Below, in pieces: positions 13,253 through 16,147 of a stretch of 16,147 bases of DNA. The notes beneath the pieces are model-generated. The model was not told where the DNA came from. It ran no database searches and worked only from the letters and a program-made list of their open reading frames with translations. The stretch is from Acidobacteriota bacterium (lineage in GTDB: Bacteria > Acidobacteriota > Blastocatellia > Pyrinomonadales > Pyrinomonadaceae). The stretch's first letter is position 1. Each line of letters starts with the position of its first letter. The DNA lies in the NCBI GenBank assembly GCA_020201365.1, contig JAIVGV010000011.1, positions 1 through 16,147 of the forward strand. Reading direction: 5' to 3'. A program made the translations under genes and the position numbers.

Positions 13253-16147
13253 TCAGGCGGGCGGCGCGGCGTCAATGAGACGGACGCGGACGCCGCGCTC
13301 GTGGAGCGCGTCGCGTAGAGACTGCGTGGGGTGGACTTTGATGAAGCGCGCCGCCTTCGCGCGGACGACGTGGCGACCCTCGCCCACCGGCAGTTCGATG
13401 AAGACCTCGCACTCGCCGCGGTTGGCGACGAGTATCTCGATGACGGCTTCGCCGAGCGCCCGCGCGTCCGCGCCCGCCGGAAATTCCAGCGCGACCGCCT
13501 GCGGAATTGACTTGCCGCCTCGCCGCGCGGTGACGACCTGATTCGTCGGCACGCGCGCCGTTTCGAGCCGCGTCACCTCGTCGCAGATGACGCTTAGGGA
13601 AGTTTCGTTCCCGCCGTCGAGACGACCGACCGCGAGGAGCGCCGCGTCGTTCGCCGCCTCCTTGCCCTTCTGTTTGTAGGCTTCGGGCCAGAGCACGCAC
13701 TTTATCCCTGCGCCGCTCGCGTCTTCGAGGCGGAAGAAGGCGTAAGGGTCGCCCTTCTTCGTCGTGCGCACGGTGTAGTCTGAGACGACGCCCGCGACGC
13801 GGACGCGCGAGTTCGGCTCGACGTCCGAGAGTTCGCCGAGGGGCGTGCAGTTCAGTTGCCCGATCTTCTCGGCGTAGTCTTCGAGCGGGTGACCGGAGAC
13901 GTAGAAGCCGACCGCCGCCTTCTCGTTGGCGAGCAGCTCCCTGTGCGACCACGCCGGAGCCTGCGAGGCGGGGACGGGCTGCTCGTCCGCGCCCGCGCCG
14001 CCGTTCATCCGCGCGCCGAACGCCGCGCCGAACATGTCCGCCTGACCGCGGTCGCGCGCCTTCCTCTCTCTCGCGCCACGTTCTAACGCTCGATCCACCG
14101 TCGCGTGCAGGCGCGCGCGCCACTGGTGCGCGGTCTCGCCCGCGGGCTTCAGCGAGTCGAACGCGCCCGCGCACACCAAGCTTTCGAGCACGCGTTTCCC
14201 TGCGCCCTTCTCGCCGACGCGCGAGGCGAAGTCGAAGATCGAGGTGAACGGGCTCGCCGCGCGCGCCTCGACGATGGCGGCGACCGCCGATTGTCCGAGC
14301 CCCTTGATCGCGGTCAGCCCGTAGCGGATCGCGCCCGCGACCGGCGTGAAGCCCGAGTAGGACTCGTTCACGTCCGGCGGCAGCATCCTGATCCCCTGCG
14401 CGCGCAGCTCCGAGGCGTACTTGAAAATCTTCGCCGCGTCGTCCGTCACGTAAGTCATCACCGCCGCGTAGAAGTGTTCGGGGTAGTGCGCCTTCAGGTA
14501 AGCGGTCTGGTAGGCGACGTGCGCGTAGGCGACCGAGTGCGAGCGGTTGAAGCCGTAGTCGGCGAACTGCGCCATGAGGCGGAAGATTTCGCGCGCCTTC
14601 TTCTTCTGAATCTTGTTCTTCACACACCCGGCGATGAACTTCTCCTCGTGGACCGCCATCTCCTCGCGCTTCTTCTTGCCCATCGCGCGGCGCATCAGAT
14701 CGGCTTCGCCTAAAGAGTAGCCGCCGAGCCGCTGCGCGAGCTGCATGATCTGTTCCTGATAGACGAGGATGCCGTAGGTGTTAGAAAGAATCTCCTCCAT
14801 CTCGTCGGTCAGGTACTCGACGGGCTTGCGACCGTGGTAGCGGTCTATGTAGTCGTCGATCATCCCGCCGTCGATCGGACCCGGACGGTAGAGCGCGTTC
14901 AGCGCCGAGAGGTCTTCGATTGACTTCGGTCGGAGCTTGCGGCAAATCTCCATCATCCCCGACGACTCGAATTGGAATATGGCTTCTGTATGCCCCTGTG
15001 CGAACAGCTCATAGGTCTTCGCGTCGTCGAGCGGGACTTGCGACCAGTCCATCTCGCGCCCGTGCAGCTCTCTGATCGTCTTGCAGCACTGGTTGATGAT
15101 CGAGAGCGTCGTCAAGCCGAGGAAGTCCATCTTGAGCATCCCGGTCTTCTCAAGATCGGACATTTCGAACTGGGTCGTCAGCTCCTGCTTGTTGTTGACC
15201 GCGACCGGGATCATCTCTTCGAGCGGGCGGGGCGAGATGACGACGCCCGCCGCGTGCACGGAAGAGTGGCGCGCGCAGCCTTCCAGACGCCGCGCGATCT
15301 CGATCACCTTCTTGACCTGCGCGTCCGATTCGTAAGACTGTTTGAGTTCCGGCACCATCTCCATCGCCTGCTCGATGGAGACGTTGCGCCCGCGGATGGG
15401 CGGCGGGATGAGCTTCGCGATCTTTTCCACGTCGGCGTAGGGCATGTCGAGCGCGCGCCCCACGTCCTTGATCGCGGCTTTCGAAGCCATCGTGCCGAAA
15501 GTGATGATCTGGCAGACGGAGTCGCGCCCGTAGAGCTGCGTGACGTGGTTGATGACTTCGGCGCGACCGTGGACGCAGAAGTCTATGTCGATGTCGGGCA
15601 TCGAGACGCGCTCGGGGTTGAGGAAGCGCTCGAAGAGGAGATCGTACTGGATGGGGTCAACGTCCGTGATCTCCAGACAGTAAGCGACGAGCGATCCGGC
15701 GGCGGAGCCGCGACCCGGTCCGACGGGGATGTTGCGGTCTTTGGCGAACTTGATGAAGTCCCAGACGATGAGGAAGTAGCTGGGGAAGCCCATCTGCTTG
15801 ATCATCTCGATCTCGCGCGTGATGCGCGACTGGTACTCCGCCAGGCTGTGCTTGAGCGTGCCGTCCGCGTGCATCCGCTCCCAGAGCGTCGCGCGCCGCT
15901 TCTCGTAGCCCTCGCGCACCACCTTCTCGAAATACTCGTCGGTCGTCAGCTCGGCGTGCTCGCGCGGGATCGGGAAGACGGGCAGGTGGTTCTCGCCGAG
16001 CGGCAGTTTCAAGTTGCACATCTCCGCGACTTCCGCCGTGCGAGAGACCGCGTCGGGGCAGAGACCAGCGAAAATCTGCGCCATCTCTTCGGGCGAGCGG
16101 ACGTACCACTGCGGCCCGCCGAAGCTCATCCGATCCGTGTCGTTGAC
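13253..16147 (-). CDS. dnaE: DNA polymerase III alpha subunit, partial (N-terminal side cut)
   Basis: 964 codons are visible; the frame is open through the window edge (VNDTDR precedes the first Met), so the 5' end, roughly the first 200-250 residues with most of the PHP domain, lies outside. Numbering from that Met: GPGRGSAAGSLVAY at 137-150, palm motif PDIDIDF (178-184, Asp179 and Asp181) and KMDFLGL (Asp335) supply the three catalytic aspartates of the C-family polymerase. YGFNRSHSVAYA (525-536) is the fingers signature. A helix-hairpin-helix region is near 598-660. QADMF (696-700) is a clean beta-clamp-binding motif. The OB fold begins near 775 (RVRVAGVVSDYTVRTTKKGD). The tail to 958 is short and variable. 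This is the replicative polymerase of the DnaE1 type. No intein or frameshift seen. It lies directly upstream of the efflux operon on the same strand, separated by a hairpin, and the two are functionally unrelated. Confidence 0.97.
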   Translation of the reverse strand, partial: VNDTDRMSFGGPQWYVRSPEEMAQIFAGLCPDAVSRTAEVAEMCNLKLPLGENHLPVFPIPREHAELTTDEYFEKVVREGYEKRRATLWERMHADGTLKHSLAEYQSRITREIEMIKQMGFPSYFLIVWDFIKFAKDRNIPVGPGRGSAAGSLVAYCLEITDVDPIQYDLLFERFLNPERVSMPDIDIDFCVHGRAEVINHVTQLYGRDSVCQIITFGTMASKAAIKDVGRALDMPYADVEKIAKLIPPPIRGRNVSIEQAMEMVPELKQSYESDAQVKKVIEIARRLEGCARHSSVHAAGVVISPRPLEEMIPVAVNNKQELTTQFEMSDLEKTGMLKMDFLGLTTLSIINQCCKTIRELHGREMDWSQVPLDDAKTYELFAQGHTEAIFQFESSGMMEICRKLRPKSIEDLSALNALYRPGPIDGGMIDDYIDRYHGRKPVEYLTDEMEEILSNTYGILVYQEQIMQLAQRLGGYSLGEADLMRRAMGKKKREEMAVHEEKFIAGCVKNKIQKKKAREIFRLMAQFADYGFNRSHSVAYAHVAYQTAYLKAHYPEHFYAAVMTYVTDDAAKIFKYASELRAQGIRMLPPDVNESYSGFTPVAGAIRYGLTAIKGLGQSAVAAIVEARAASPFTSIFDFASRVGEKGAGKRVLESLVCAGAFDSLKPAGETAHQWRARLHATVDRALERGARERKARDRGQADMFGAAFGARMNGGAGADEQPVPASQAPAWSHRELLANEKAAVGFYVSGHPLEDYAEKIGQLNCTPLGELSDVEPNSRVRVAGVVSDYTVRTTKKGDPYAFFRLEDASGAGIKCVLWPEAYKQKGKEAANDAALLAVGRLDGGNETSLSVICDEVTRLETARVPTNQVVTARRGGKSIPQAVALEFPAGADARALGEAVIEILVANRGECEVFIELPVGEGRHVVRAKAARFIKVHPTQSLRDALHERGVRVRLIDAAPPA

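Noticed and set aside
13272..14627. 451-codon minus-strand frame inside dnaE
   Set aside because: It is a shifted frame of the polymerase gene with Arg-rich, non-protein-like translation. The dnaE frame is intact across it with all conserved motifs.
13253..16147. Intein or frameshift in dnaE
   Set aside because: All motifs from the palm to the OB fold occur in one frame at normal spacing. The only incompleteness is the window edge.
1..16147. tRNA, rRNA, CRISPR array, defence system or prophage genes
   Set aside because: No tRNA-like cloverleaf, spaced direct repeats, nuclease, integrase or phage structural motif was seen on either strand.

Overview
The window is GC-rich DNA (about two-thirds G+C by eye) with dense bacterial gene packing, 4-nt coupled gene overlaps and clear AGGAGG-type ribosome sites. 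The outer-membrane factor, periplasmic adaptor and RND pump show that the host is a diderm. Gene style (exported YVTN propeller, PepSY protein, Thr/Ser/Pro-rich linkers after signal peptides, TTG/GTG starts) fits Acidobacteriota, perhaps Blastocatellia. This placement is inference from protein style only; no rRNA or ribosomal protein gene is present to confirm it.

Layout. Bases 18-2110 (+ strand) carry two genes: a lipoprotein that looks like a very divergent protein-kinase-like fold, and a DUF4956 membrane protein with an extra N-terminal helix and charged loop. They end at a perfect 17-bp hairpin (2141-2178) that also closes the convergent minus-strand side. Bases 2210-5209 (all minus strand) carry an exported dual-specificity-type phosphatase, a classical SDR resembling glucose 1-dehydrogenase, and an exported YVTN/YncE-like beta-propeller. 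Two non-coding stretches lie among them. 2825-3167 holds a possible promoter and two plus-strand hairpin/T-tract structures with no gene to terminate. 3942-4150 holds a 138-bp inverted pair of REP-like hairpins.

Bases 5362-13135 (minus strand) look like one transcription unit, read in the order PepSY protein, TolC-like outer-membrane factor, HlyD/AcrA-type adaptor, RND permease, PAP2 phosphatase. The adaptor-permease and permease-PAP2 junctions overlap by 4 nt (GTGA and ATGA), and the factor-adaptor gap is 17 nt or less. This is a complete tripartite efflux pump with a PepSY protein at its head and an exported PAP2 lipid phosphatase at its tail. The pump substrate cannot be decided from sequence.

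Bases 13253-16147 (minus strand) carry most of DNA polymerase III alpha (dnaE), cut at its N-terminal side by the window edge. A 10-bp hairpin lies just after its stop and overlaps the -35 of a candidate promoter for the efflux operon.

The least ordinary parts are the kinase-like lipoprotein plus DUF4956 pair, the REP pair, the unexplained plus-strand terminator-like hairpins, and the PepSY/PAP2-bracketed efflux operon. I found no rRNA, tRNA, CRISPR array, transposase or phage gene.
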